Of a stretch of 17,111 nt of DNA, positions 5,896-12,719 are shown one piece after another. The stretch lies in contig JBBRHF010000082.1 in NCBI GenBank assembly GCA_038223055.1, positions 1-17,111 of the forward strand. The letters are read 5' to 3'. The stretch comes from JBBRHF01 sp038223055 (GTDB taxonomy: Bacteria > Actinomycetota > Actinomycetes > JACCUZ01). The notes beneath the pieces are model-generated. The model saw only the letters and a program-made list of their open reading frames with translations, ran no database searches and was not told where the DNA came from. Position 1 is the first letter of the stretch. Every line of letters starts with the position of its first letter. The translations under genes and the position numbers were made by a program.

Positions 5896-7020
5896 GTGGC
5901 GGCGGTCGACTACTACGCCGTGCTCGGGGTGCCCCGCGACGCGACGCCCGAGCAGATCAAGAAGGCCTACCGGCGCCTCGCCCGTGAACTGCACCCCGAT
6001 GTCAACCCGGACGAGGAGGAGCGCTTCAAGCAGGTCACCAACGCCTACGAGGTGCTGTCTGACCCGCAGAAGCGTGAGCTGCACGACCTGGGTGCCGATC
6101 CGTTCTCGACCGGCGGGGGATTCGGCAGCGGATTCGGCTTCTCCGACATCATGGACGCCTTTTTCGGCGGCGGCGGTGGGGCCGCGGGCAGGGGTCCGCG
6201 CATCCGGCAACGCCGCGGCCAGGACCACCTGATCCGGATCGAGGTCGACCTGCACGAGGCGACCTTCGGCACCACCCGCGAGCTCCAGGTCGAGACGGCC
6301 ATGACGTGCCAGACCTGCCGGGGTGTCGGCGCCGCCTTGGGGACTCAGCCCAAGGTCTGCGACATCTGCAAGGGCCGTGGCGAGGTGCAGCAGGTGACCC
6401 GGTCGTTCCTCGGACAGGTGATGACCTCCCGGCCGTGCTCGGCCTGTCAGGGTTTCGGCAGCGTCATCCCGACCCCGTGCCTCGACTGCGGCGGCGACGG
6501 CAGGGTGCGCATCCGCCGGGCCATCAAGGTCAAGATCCCGCCCGGCGTCGACGCGGGGACCCGCATCCAGCTCGCGGGCGAGGGCGAGTCCGGCCCCGGC
6601 GGCGGCCCGCCCGGTGACCTGTTCGTGGAGATGGTCGAGAAGCAAGACCCCATGTTCCACCGCCGCGGTGACGACCTCCTGTGCACGGTTGCCGTCGCGA
6701 TGACGGCGGCTGCCCTCGGCACCACGGTCCAGCTCGAGACCCTCGATGGCCCGCGCACCTTGGAGGTCAAGTCCGGCACCCAGTCGGGGCAGACGTTGAA
6801 CCTGCCGGGGCTCGGTGTCGCGCACCTGCGCGGCGGGGGGCGCGGCGAGATCGTCGTGCACATCGAGGTGCAGACCCCGACCCGCCTCGACGACGCACAG
6901 ATCGACCTGGTGCGTCGGCTCGCGGTCCTGCGCGGCGAGGAGGGTCCGGTCAACGGGCAGGTCACCCCCCGCCAGGAGGGCTTGTTCTCCCGGCTGCGCG
7001 ACGCCTTCAACCAGCGGTGA
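5896..7020 (+). CDS. dnaJ: DnaJ chaperone (Hsp40), the hrcA-linked DnaJ2 type
   Basis: DnaJ is the co-chaperone that delivers unfolded clients to DnaK and stimulates its ATPase. The protein is 374 aa and has all domains. The J domain is at 1-68, with HPD at 33-35. The Gly/Phe region is at about 72-110 (GGGFGSGFGFSDIMDAFFGGGGG). A four-repeat zinc domain spans about 138-203 (CQTCRGVG, CDICKGRG, CSACQGFG, CLDCGGDG). The C-terminal substrate-binding and dimerisation domains complete it (KVKIPPGVDAGTRIQLAGEGE...). The GTG start immediately follows the hrcA stop, with GGAGG at 5886-5890 inside the end of hrcA, so the genes are translationally coupled and under CIRCE control. In many actinobacteria this is the second dnaJ, distinct from the dnaK-grpE-dnaJ operon. 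That other operon is not in the window. Confidence 0.96.
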   Translation: MAAVDYYAVLGVPRDATPEQIKKAYRRLARELHPDVNPDEEERFKQVTNAYEVLSDPQKRELHDLGADPFSTGGGFGSGFGFSDIMDAFFGGGGGAAGRGPRIRQRRGQDHLIRIEVDLHEATFGTTRELQVETAMTCQTCRGVGAALGTQPKVCDICKGRGEVQQVTRSFLGQVMTSRPCSACQGFGSVIPTPCLDCGGDGRVRIRRAIKVKIPPGVDAGTRIQLAGEGESGPGGGPPGDLFVEMVEKQDPMFHRRGDDLLCTVAVAMTAAALGTTVQLETLDGPRTLEVKSGTQSGQTLNLPGLGVAHLRGGGRGEIVVHIEVQTPTRLDDAQIDLVRRLAVLRGEEGPVNGQVTPRQEGLFSRLRDAFNQR

Positions 7021-7033
7021 GCATCGTCGCGCC

Positions 7034-7771
7034 GTGAGCGCGCCGGTCTTCCTGGCCGAGCGGGCCCGGCTGCTCGCCGGCGACCATGTCGTCCTCGACG
7101 GGCCCGAGGGGCGTCACGCGGCGACCGTACGCCGACTTGGGCCGGGGGAGTCCGTCCTACTCACCGACGGCGCCGGGCTCTCGGTCGATGCGGTCGTCGT
7201 CGCAGCCGAGCCCGACCTGCTCCGGCTGGCCGTCCGCTCCCGCCGTGAGTCCGCGCCGCCGCAGCCGCGCCTCGTCGCCGTACAGGCGCTGCCCAAGGGC
7301 GACCGCGGCGAGCTGGCCGTCGAGATGCTCACCGAGGTCGGCGCCGACGTTGTCGTGCCGTGGTCGGCGGCGCGCTGCGTGACCCAGTGGCGCGGCGCGC
7401 GGGGGGAGCGGGCGCTGGAGCGGTGGCGCAGCACGGCTCGCGAGGCCGCCAAGCAGGCGCGGCGGGACCGGTTCCCGCTGGTGGCCGACCCCGTCTCGTC
7501 GACGCAGGTGGCGGGGCTGCTGGCGAGCGCTGCCTTAGGTGTCGTGCTGCACGAGGAGGCGGTCGACGCCCTCGCGGCCGCCGTGCTGCCCGGCGGCGGT
7601 GACATCGTGGTCGTGATCGGCCCCGAGGGCGGCATCGGCCCGGAGGAGACCGCGATGTTCGCGGCGGCCGGCGCATCGTCCTACCGGCTCGGGCCGACCG
7701 TGCTGCGCACATCCACCGCCGGGCCGGCGGCGCTCGCGGTGCTGCTCTCGCGGACCGATCGCTGGTGCTGA
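7034..7771 (+). CDS. rsmE: RsmE, 16S rRNA (uracil1498-N3)-methyltransferase
   Basis: RsmE is a SPOUT methyltransferase that modifies U1498 of 16S rRNA using S-adenosylmethionine. The protein is 245 aa, normal for the family. The N-terminal PUA-like RNA-binding domain (about 1-70) includes HVVLDGPEGRHAATVRRLGPGESVLLTDG. The catalytic part has ALPKGDRGELAVEMLTEVGADVVVPW and EAAKQARR. The trefoil-knot SAM-binding loops are IGPEGGIGPEE (about 195-205) and LRTSTAGPAAL (about 224-234). The latter replaces the enterobacterial LRTETA, a change I believe is common in actinobacteria. GTG at 7034 gives the expected N-terminus 13 bp after dnaJ; no strong ribosome-binding site is seen. It is the third gene of the heat-shock transcript and converges on the GerMN/Gmad2 gene with a 5-bp gap. 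Confidence 0.93.
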   Translation: MSAPVFLAERARLLAGDHVVLDGPEGRHAATVRRLGPGESVLLTDGAGLSVDAVVVAAEPDLLRLAVRSRRESAPPQPRLVAVQALPKGDRGELAVEMLTEVGADVVVPWSAARCVTQWRGARGERALERWRSTAREAAKQARRDRFPLVADPVSSTQVAGLLASAALGVVLHEEAVDALAAAVLPGGGDIVVVIGPEGGIGPEETAMFAAAGASSYRLGPTVLRTSTAGPAALAVLLSRTDRWC

Positions 7772-7776
7772 CGCGC

Positions 7777-8862
7777 TCAGCGGACCGTGAACGACTTGCT
7801 GTCGCGCTCGACCAGAGCGCCGGTCTCGGCGTTGTCGTCGTAGGCCCGCAGCGAGTAGGACCCCGCCGGCAGGCTCAGCTTGGTGCTGGCCGAGGCGAAC
7901 TCGCCCATCGCCGTGGTGACCGTGGTCGTGGTCACCTCGGTCGCGCCGCGCAGGACCTTCAGCGTGACGTTGCCCTCGAAGGCCGTGCCGTACACCGACA
8001 CCGTGACCGGCGACGCGGCCCGATCGCCCTGCCGTGGGGCCAGGATCCAGATCAGCCCCTGTACGTCGAGCTTGGGCGCCCGGGCGAAGGACCGGTCGGC
8101 CAGCGCCAGGTGGCCCCAGAGCACGTCGACGGGCCGCCCGCCGAAGGTCAGCTTGACCTTGCGCACGGACAGGTCCGCGGCCGTCGCGGTGTAGACCAGC
8201 TGCTGCAACGCCACATCGGCCGCCGCGTCGGACAGGTTGGCGGTCGTGGCCGCCCGGCTCAGGTCGACCGTCGCGGTTCCCCCGGCGATGGAGACGCCCC
8301 GCACGGTGGCGTCCTTGGGCCACCGGGAGGAGTAGTCGGGGTCCTGCGCGGGGGTGGCGAACATCTGGGTCAGCGCTGTGGTGATCTTGTCGGTGACCAG
8401 CCGGGTCCGGTGGAACTCGCGGTAGAGCCTCGGCCCGCTCCCGTCGTCGTGCTGGTAATAGACCGGCACGGTGACGGTCGAGGCCGCGGTCCTCGGTGTC
8501 GAGCGCAGCGGAACCGGGGCGCCGGTCGTCGGCGCCGACGAGGTCGGGGTCGAGGTCGGGGTCGGGGTCGAGTTCGGGCTGGTGGAACTCGTCGGCGCGG
8601 GCGAACCCCCGCCAGCCACCGCGGTGGTGTCGTCACTGCCCTTGCCGGTCAGGCCGAACCACAGCCCCCCGGCTGCCAGGCCGAGGCCGGCCGCGGCGGC
8701 GAGGGCCAGCGCCGGGTGCCGCCACCAGGACCGCCGCCGCCGCGCCTCGATGCCGGTCCGGATGTGGCCCAGCCCGTCGCCCGAGGGGTCCACCATGTCG
8801 GCCTCCGCTTCCAGCGCACGGCGCAGCCGTGCGGCGATCAGGTCATCGTCGGGGGTAGTCAC
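7777..8862 (-). CDS. Membrane-anchored GerMN/Gmad2 domain protein, possible partner of the upstream sigma factor
   Basis: The protein is 361 aa. The cytoplasmic N-terminus (about 1-47) carries LIAARLRRALEAEADMVDPSGDGLGHIRTGI. A single transmembrane helix follows (about 50-70), then a Ser/Thr/Pro linker (about 85-115). Next comes a GerMN (sporulation/spore-germination) domain with VPVYYQHDDGSGPRLYREFHR...ALTQMFATP...ATVRGVSIAGGTATVDLS. The C-terminal part is an immunoglobulin-like Gmad2 domain (about 260-361, LIWILAPRQGD...VSVYGTAFEGNVTLKVLRG). These domains occur in many non-sporulating actinobacteria and probably act in or near the envelope; their role there is not established. GTG at 8862 overlaps the sigma-factor TGA (GTGA), so the pair is co-translated. 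The topology (short cytoplasmic tail, one helix, exported sensor-like part) resembles anti-sigma factors, but no zinc anti-sigma motif (HxxxCxxC) is present. Confidence 0.83.
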   Translation of the reverse strand: MTTPDDDLIAARLRRALEAEADMVDPSGDGLGHIRTGIEARRRRSWWRHPALALAAAAGLGLAAGGLWFGLTGKGSDDTTAVAGGGSPAPTSSTSPNSTPTPTSTPTSSAPTTGAPVPLRSTPRTAASTVTVPVYYQHDDGSGPRLYREFHRTRLVTDKITTALTQMFATPAQDPDYSSRWPKDATVRGVSIAGGTATVDLSRAATTANLSDAAADVALQQLVYTATAADLSVRKVKLTFGGRPVDVLWGHLALADRSFARAPKLDVQGLIWILAPRQGDRAASPVTVSVYGTAFEGNVTLKVLRGATEVTTTTVTTAMGEFASASTKLSLPAGSYSLRAYDDNAETGALVERDSKSFTVR

Positions 8863-9368
8863 GCCATCTGCTCCAGCTTCGCCCGCAGCGCGGCGATGCC
8901 GCGCGATGCGTGGCTCTTGACCGTGCCCCGGCTGATCCCGAGCGCGTCGGCGATCTCGGTCTCGGACAGATCCGCGTAGTAGCGCAGCACCAGCACCTCG
9001 CGCTGGCGTTCGGGCAGCCGGCGCAAGGCGTCGAGGATGGCTTCGTTCTCGAGGGCGGCGAGGGCGGCCTGCTCCGCGCTGTGGGCGTCCGGCGGCGGCC
9101 CGGAGGCATGGCGTTCGGCCACCCCGCGATGGCGCAGCGCCGAGCGGGAGCGGTTGACGACCGACTGGCGCAGGTAGGGCAGGGCGCGGGCGGGGTCGCG
9201 CAGCCGCCGCCACGCTCCGTGCATCGCGATGAACGACTCCTGCACGATCTCCTCCGCGGCGCCCTGGTCGTGCACCAGCAGGGCGCCCAGGCGCACCAGC
9301 GACCGGTAGTGGGCGGCATAGATGGCCGTGACCGCCTCGTCGGGGTCCCACGAGGTCGATGCGCTCAC
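8859..9368 (-). CDS. SigE-family (ECF-like) RNA polymerase sigma factor
   Basis: This 169-aa two-domain sigma factor has region 2 at about 8-80 (EAVTAIYAAHYRSLVRLGALLVHDQGAAEEIVQESFIAMHGAWRRLRDPARALPYLRQSVVNRSRSALR) and region 4 at about 115-165 (ALRRLPERQREVLVLRYYADLSETEIADALGISRGTVKSHASRGIAALRAKL). It lacks regions 1 and 3, as extracytoplasmic-function sigma factors do. GTG at 9368 is chosen because a GGGGAG sequence lies just upstream and the conserved family N-terminus begins here. An in-frame GTG at 9428 would add 20 residues with no family similarity, but it sits right behind an ECF-like promoter and might be a leaderless start. The gene overlaps the downstream membrane GerMN/Gmad2 gene by 4 bp, suggesting a regulator-effector or sigma/anti-sigma pair. 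Confidence 0.9.
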   Translation of the reverse strand: MSASTSWDPDEAVTAIYAAHYRSLVRLGALLVHDQGAAEEIVQESFIAMHGAWRRLRDPARALPYLRQSVVNRSRSALRHRGVAERHASGPPPDAHSAEQAALAALENEAILDALRRLPERQREVLVLRYYADLSETEIADALGISRGTVKSHASRGIAALRAKLEQMA

Positions 9369-9436
9369 CCTGCTCCCCTCGTGGGGTCGCCCGGTCCGGC
9401 TGACCGCCTCGACCAGTGCTGATGCCACGCCTGTAC

Positions 9437-9460
9437 GACGCGCAGTACGCCGGTCCGGTT
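9437..9460 (-). promoter_or_regulatory. Candidate ECF-type autoregulatory promoter of the sigma gene
   Basis: On the minus strand a GTAAAC with AAC core (9460-9458) is followed after exactly 17 nt by CGTC (9440-9437). This resembles the AAC...CGTC layout recognised by many ECF sigma factors, which often control their own genes. Transcription would start near 9429. The match is short, so chance is possible. Confidence 0.35.
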
Positions 9461-9479
9461 TACCGCCCCGGTCAACCGG
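9455..9479 (-). terminator. Hairpin at the 3' end of the HIT gene
   Basis: The arms CCGGTTTACC (9455-9464) and GGTCAACCGG (9470-9479) pair over 10 bp with one mismatch around a 5-nt loop. It begins at the HIT stop codon and lies between HIT and the sigma gene, so it may end HIT transcription. There is no T tract. It also overlaps the possible sigma-gene promoter, so an operator role is an alternative. Confidence 0.45.
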
Positions 9480-9813
9480 GCGGCCAGGTTAGCGGCCGGC
9501 CGGCGAGCACGTGTCCGTGCACATGGAACACCGACTGCCCGGCCGCGGCGCCCGTGTTGAACACCAGGCGGTAGGCGTCCTGCCCGTCGGCGGCCGCCAC
9601 CTCGGCCGCGACGCGCACCATCGCGGCCAGGATCGTCGGGTCGGCCGTGGCGAGCGCGGCGAGGTCACGGTGGTGATCCCGCGGGACGACGAGCACGTGG
9701 GTGGGCGCCTGGGGGTCGACGTCGCGAAAGGCCAGCACCGCGTCGCTCTCCGCGACCACGGTTGCGGGGATCTCGCCGGCAACGATCCGGCAGAACAGGC
9801 AGTCCTCGGTCAC
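9472..9813 (-). CDS. HIT-family (HINT-like) nucleotide hydrolase/transferase
   Basis: This 113-aa protein belongs to the histidine-triad superfamily, HINT branch, whose members hydrolyse adenosine phosphoramidates and related nucleotides. The histidine triad is H97-V-H99-G-H101 (FHVHGHVLAG). The conserved N-terminus CLFCRIVAGEIPATVVAESDAVLAFRDVDPQAPTHVLVVPRDH and the FNTGAAAGQSVFH block are present. The length is normal for the family. GTG at 9813 gives VTEDCLFC, the usual family start; an upstream in-frame TTG (9855) would add an unrelated 14 residues. There is no Shine-Dalgarno sequence, but a -10 box ends 7 nt before the GTG, so the mRNA is probably leaderless. The gene is divergent from phoH, a neighbour arrangement often seen in actinobacteria. 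The physiological substrate cannot be told from sequence. Confidence 0.92.
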   Translation of the reverse strand: MTEDCLFCRIVAGEIPATVVAESDAVLAFRDVDPQAPTHVLVVPRDHHRDLAALATADPTILAAMVRVAAEVAAADGQDAYRLVFNTGAAAGQSVFHVHGHVLAGRPLTWPPG

Positions 9814-9820
9814 GGGCCAG

Positions 9821-9826
9821 ACTGTA
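9821..9826 (-). promoter_or_regulatory. Probable -10 box for a leaderless HIT mRNA
   Basis: On the minus strand TACAGT (TANNNT) is followed by exactly 7 nt and then the GTG start codon of the HIT gene. This spacing places the transcription start at or next to the first codon. No good -35 was found. Confidence 0.5.
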
Positions 9827-9842
9827 TCCGCGCCGGATCGCC

Positions 9843-9848
9843 TACCAT
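9843..9848 (+). promoter_or_regulatory. Candidate -10 box for phoH
   Basis: TACCAT fits TANNNT on the plus strand. Transcription would start near 9855 and give an untranslated leader of about 77 nt that begins with the 9859-9877 hairpin. It has no clear -35. Confidence 0.25.
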
Positions 9849-9858
9849 GTTCCAACGG

Positions 9859-9877
9859 GTCTGGCGGTCAGCCAGAC
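9859..9877 (+). repeat. Perfect 7-bp inverted repeat in the HIT/phoH divergent region
   Basis: GTCTGGC (9859-9865), a 5-nt loop GGTCA, and GCCAGAC (9871-9877). It is placed between divergent promoters and ahead of phoH, so it could be an operator for a dimeric regulator or a 5' stem-loop of the phoH mRNA. Confidence 0.6.
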
Positions 9878-9931
9878 GCGCGGACGCACGAGTAACGGGA
9901 AGCAGGGCGAGCAGGCCGCACGGCCGATGGC

Positions 9932-10969
9932 ATGGCAGACACCCCCCCAGCCCAGTCGAAGATCGTGATCCCGGCGAGCCAGCCGATGGTCTCGGTGCTC
10001 GGCTCCACCGACGAACTGCTCCGGGTCGTCGAGGCGGCCTTTCCCACGACGGACATCCACGTGCGGGGCAACGAGATCACGGTGACCGGTGAGCCGGCCG
10101 AAGTCGCCGTCATCGGCCGCCTCTACGACGAGGTGTCCGCCGTCCTGCGCGCCGGGCAGGGCCTCACGATCGAGTCGATCGGGCGGATGGTGACCATGCT
10201 GCGGACATCGACCGAGGCCGGAGAGCGGCCGGCGGAGGTGCTGACCCTCAGCATCCTGTCCAACCGCGGTCGCACGATCCGGCCCAAGACGCTCAACCAG
10301 AAGCGCTACGTCGACGCGATCGACAAGCACACAGTGGTCTTCAGCATCGGGCCGGCCGGCACGGGCAAGACCTACCTGGCGATGGCGAAGGCGGTCCAGG
10401 CGCTGCAGGCCAAGCAGGTCACCCGGATCATCCTCACCCGCCCGGCGGTCGAGGCCGGGGAGCGGCTCGGCTTCCTTCCGGGCACGCTCTTCGAGAAGAT
10501 CGACCCCTACCTGCGCCCGCTCTACGACGCGCTGCACGACATGATCGACCCCGACTCGATCCCGCGGCTGATGGCCGCCGGCACCATCGAGGTCGCCCCC
10601 CTTGCATACATGCGGGGCCGCACGCTCAACGACGCGTTCATCATCCTGGACGAGGCCCAGAACACCTCGGTCGAGCAGATGAAGATGTTCCTGACCCGCC
10701 TGGGTTTCGGCTCGAAGATGGTGGTCACCGGCGACATCACCCAGGTCGACCTGCCCTCGGGCACGCGCAGCGGCCTGCGCGTCGTCCAGGAGATCCTCGA
10801 GGGCGTCAAGGACGTGCACTTCTCCCGCCTGGCCAGCAGCGACGTCGTGCGCCACCGGTTGGTGAGCGACATCGTCGATGCCTACGGGCGGTGGGACGAG
10901 ACTCGCGAGGCCGCGCAGGGCGACGACGTACGCCGGGGTGCCGCGCCCGGCAAGCGGGGCCGGCGGTGA
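9932..10969 (+). CDS. phoH: PhoH family ATPase
   Basis: PhoH-like proteins are cytoplasmic P-loop ATPases; linked genes and some biochemistry suggest a role with RNA, next to the RNase YbeY. The protein is 345 aa, normal length. The N-terminal KH-like part (about 20-75) includes VLGSTDELLRVVEAAFPTTDIHVRGNEITVTGEPAEV. Walker A is GPAGTGKT at 140-147, and Walker B is FIILDEAQN at 236-244. Further family motifs are LTRPAVEAGERLGFLPG, VTGDITQVDLPSGTRSGL and VRHRLVSDIVDAYGRWD. ATG at 9932 gives the expected N-terminus (MADTPPAQSKIVIP); no clear Shine-Dalgarno sequence precedes it. The stop overlaps the ybeY GTG by 4 bp, starting a tightly packed operon phoH-ybeY-corC-cdd-like. Confidence 0.95.
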   Translation: MADTPPAQSKIVIPASQPMVSVLGSTDELLRVVEAAFPTTDIHVRGNEITVTGEPAEVAVIGRLYDEVSAVLRAGQGLTIESIGRMVTMLRTSTEAGERPAEVLTLSILSNRGRTIRPKTLNQKRYVDAIDKHTVVFSIGPAGTGKTYLAMAKAVQALQAKQVTRIILTRPAVEAGERLGFLPGTLFEKIDPYLRPLYDALHDMIDPDSIPRLMAAGTIEVAPLAYMRGRTLNDAFIILDEAQNTSVEQMKMFLTRLGFGSKMVVTGDITQVDLPSGTRSGLRVVQEILEGVKDVHFSRLASSDVVRHRLVSDIVDAYGRWDETREAAQGDDVRRGAAPGKRGRR

Positions 10970-11418
10970 GCATCGAGGTCAACAACGAGTCCGGCGTCGA
11001 GGTGGACGAGCAGCGCCTCGCCGACCTGTCCCGGTTCCTCCTCGACCGGCTCACGGTCCACCCCCTGGCCGAGCTGTCGGTGCTGCTGGTCGACACCGCG
11101 GCGATGGAGGCCCTGCACAAGCACTGGATGGACGAGGACGGCCCCACCGACGTGCTGTCCTTCCCGATGGACGAGCTGCGCCCCGGCAGCGAGGACCACG
11201 AGCCCGAGCCCGGTTTGCTCGGCGATGTCGTGCTGTGCCCCCAGGTCGCCCAGGCCCATGCGGCTACGGCCGGTCACTCGACCGAGGCCGAGCTGCACCT
11301 GCTGTGCACGCACGGCATCTTGCACCTGCTGGGCTACGACCACGCCGAGCCCGCTGAGCACCGCGCCATGTTCCGCCTGCAGCACGAGCTGCTGACGGCC
11401 TGGTCAGAGAGTCCGTGA
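10966..11418 (+). CDS. ybeY: YbeY, rRNA maturation endoribonuclease
   Basis: YbeY is a zinc-dependent single-strand RNase involved in 16S rRNA 3' end maturation and ribosome quality control. The protein is 150 aa. The metal-binding motif HGxLHLxGYDH is intact as HGILHLLGYDH at 116-126, giving three histidines (H116, H120, H126). The conserved LNxxYR-type region appears as LHKHWMDEDGPTDVLSFPMDE, and LLGDVVLCPQVAQAHA follows. GTG at 10966 overlaps the phoH TGA and gives the conserved SIEVNNESG start; the longer open frame upstream is a shadow of phoH. The stop overlaps the corC GTG. The tight coupling with phoH is the usual bacterial arrangement. Confidence 0.96.
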   Translation: MSIEVNNESGVEVDEQRLADLSRFLLDRLTVHPLAELSVLLVDTAAMEALHKHWMDEDGPTDVLSFPMDELRPGSEDHEPEPGLLGDVVLCPQVAQAHAATAGHSTEAELHLLCTHGILHLLGYDHAEPAEHRAMFRLQHELLTAWSESP

Positions 11419-12719
11419 CCGCCGTGGTGCTGATGCTCGTCGCCGCCGTCGTACTCATCGTCCTTGGGGGGTTGTCGGCCGGCGCGGAGGCGGCGCTGTC
11501 GCGGGTGTCCCGGGTCGCGACCGAGGACTTCGACAAGGCGGGTCGACGCGGGGCGAGCCAGCTGCGCCAGGTCGTGGACGACCCGGCGCGCTATCTCAAC
11601 GTGCTGACCCTGCTGCGGGTGACCAGCGAGCTGCTGGCGACCGTTCTGGTGACCGCGGTGGCCATCGACAGGTTCGACCGGCAGTGGGAGGCGCTCGCTG
11701 TGGCGGGGGCCACCATGGTGGTGGTGTCTTACATCCTCGTCGGGGTCTCGCCGCGGACGCTCGGTCGCCAGCACGCAGCCTCGATCGCGTTGGTGAGTGC
11801 CCGCCTCGTGCAGCCCCTGGCGCGTGTCATGGGACCCCTGCCGCAGCTGCTGATCCTGATCGGCAACGCGGTGACCCCGGGTCGCGGCTTCCGCGACGGC
11901 CCGTTCGCCTCCGAGGCCGAGCTGCGCGAGCTGGTCGACCTGGCCCAGGAGAACAAGCTGATCGAGGACCGCGAACGGATGATGATCCATTCGGTGTTCG
12001 AGCTGGGCGACACCATCGTGCGCGAGGTCATGGTGCCGCGCACCGACGTGGTGTTCCTCGAGCGGACCAAGACGCTGCGCCAGGCCCTGTCGCTCGCGTT
12101 GCGCAGCGGGTTCAGCCGCATCCCGGTGGTCGGTGACGGGACCGACGACGTGGTCGGGGTGGTCTACCTCAAGGACGTCGCCCGGCGGGTCTATCACTAC
12201 CGCGACGGCGAGTCGACCGAGCGCGTGGAGTCGGTCATGCGGCCGGCCTCGTTCGTGCCCGAGAGCAAGCCCATCGACGAGCTGTTGCGCGAGATGCAGA
12301 CCGCCCAGATCCACATGGCGATCGTCGTGGACGAATACGGCGGCACCGCGGGCATCGTCACGATCGAGGATGTGCTCGAAGAGATCGTGGGCGAGATCAC
12401 CGACGAGTACGACGTGGAGGAGCAGCTCGTCCATGAGCTCCCGGATGGGTCCTTGCGGGTGAGCACCCGCCTCAACATCGGCGAGCTGGCCAGCCTGCTG
12501 GACGTCGACCTCGACGACGACGACGTCGACACCGTGGGCGGGTTGCTCGCCAAGCACCTGGGCCGGGTTCCGCTCCCCGGCGCACACGTGGTGGTCGACG
12601 GCGTCGAGCTCACCGCGGAGTCGACCCAGGGGCGGCGCAACCGCATCGGCACCGTTCTCGTCCGCAAGATCGACCCGGAGTCGGTCGCCCCGGACCGCCA
12701 GGCGTCAGTCGATGTCTGA
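11415..12719 (+). CDS. CorC/HlyC family membrane protein (CNNM/DUF21, two CBS, transporter-associated domain)
   Basis: The protein is 434 aa. The N-terminal CNNM (DUF21) membrane domain has about three hydrophobic helices (residues 1-160, starting TAVVLMLVAAVVLIVLGGLSAGAEAALSRVS). CBS domain 1 lies at about 205-260 (VMVPRTDVVFLERTKTLRQALSLALRSGFSRIPVVGD...VVGVVYLKDVARR). CBS domain 2 lies at about 272-335 (VMRPASFVPESKPIDELLREMQTAQIHMAIVVDEYGGTAGIVTIEDVLEEIVGEI). The C-terminal CorC_HlyC domain follows (LPDGSLRVSTRLNIGELASLLDVDL...VDTVGGLLAKHLGRVP). Relatives take part in Mg2+ and other cation efflux; older names such as hemolysin are misleading. GTG at 11415 overlaps the ybeY stop (GTGA). 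Its own stop lies inside the first unit of the 18-bp repeat that begins the next gene. Confidence 0.94.
   Translation: MTAVVLMLVAAVVLIVLGGLSAGAEAALSRVSRVATEDFDKAGRRGASQLRQVVDDPARYLNVLTLLRVTSELLATVLVTAVAIDRFDRQWEALAVAGATMVVVSYILVGVSPRTLGRQHAASIALVSARLVQPLARVMGPLPQLLILIGNAVTPGRGFRDGPFASEAELRELVDLAQENKLIEDRERMMIHSVFELGDTIVREVMVPRTDVVFLERTKTLRQALSLALRSGFSRIPVVGDGTDDVVGVVYLKDVARRVYHYRDGESTERVESVMRPASFVPESKPIDELLREMQTAQIHMAIVVDEYGGTAGIVTIEDVLEEIVGEITDEYDVEEQLVHELPDGSLRVSTRLNIGELASLLDVDLDDDDVDTVGGLLAKHLGRVPLPGAHVVVDGVELTAESTQGRRNRIGTVLVRKIDPESVAPDRQASVDV

Noticed and set aside
4222..6861. Very long minus-strand open frame (879 codons) opposite VKOR, hrcA and dnaJ
   Set aside because: It is the antisense shadow of well-conserved plus-strand genes; its His/Asp/Arg-rich translation matches no family and results from the high GC3 of the real frames.
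8539..8580. GTCGGG/GAGGTC-type hexanucleotide repeats in the GerMN/Gmad2 gene
   Set aside because: This is ordinary low-complexity DNA encoding a Ser/Thr/Pro linker; it is not a regulatory or mobile repeat.
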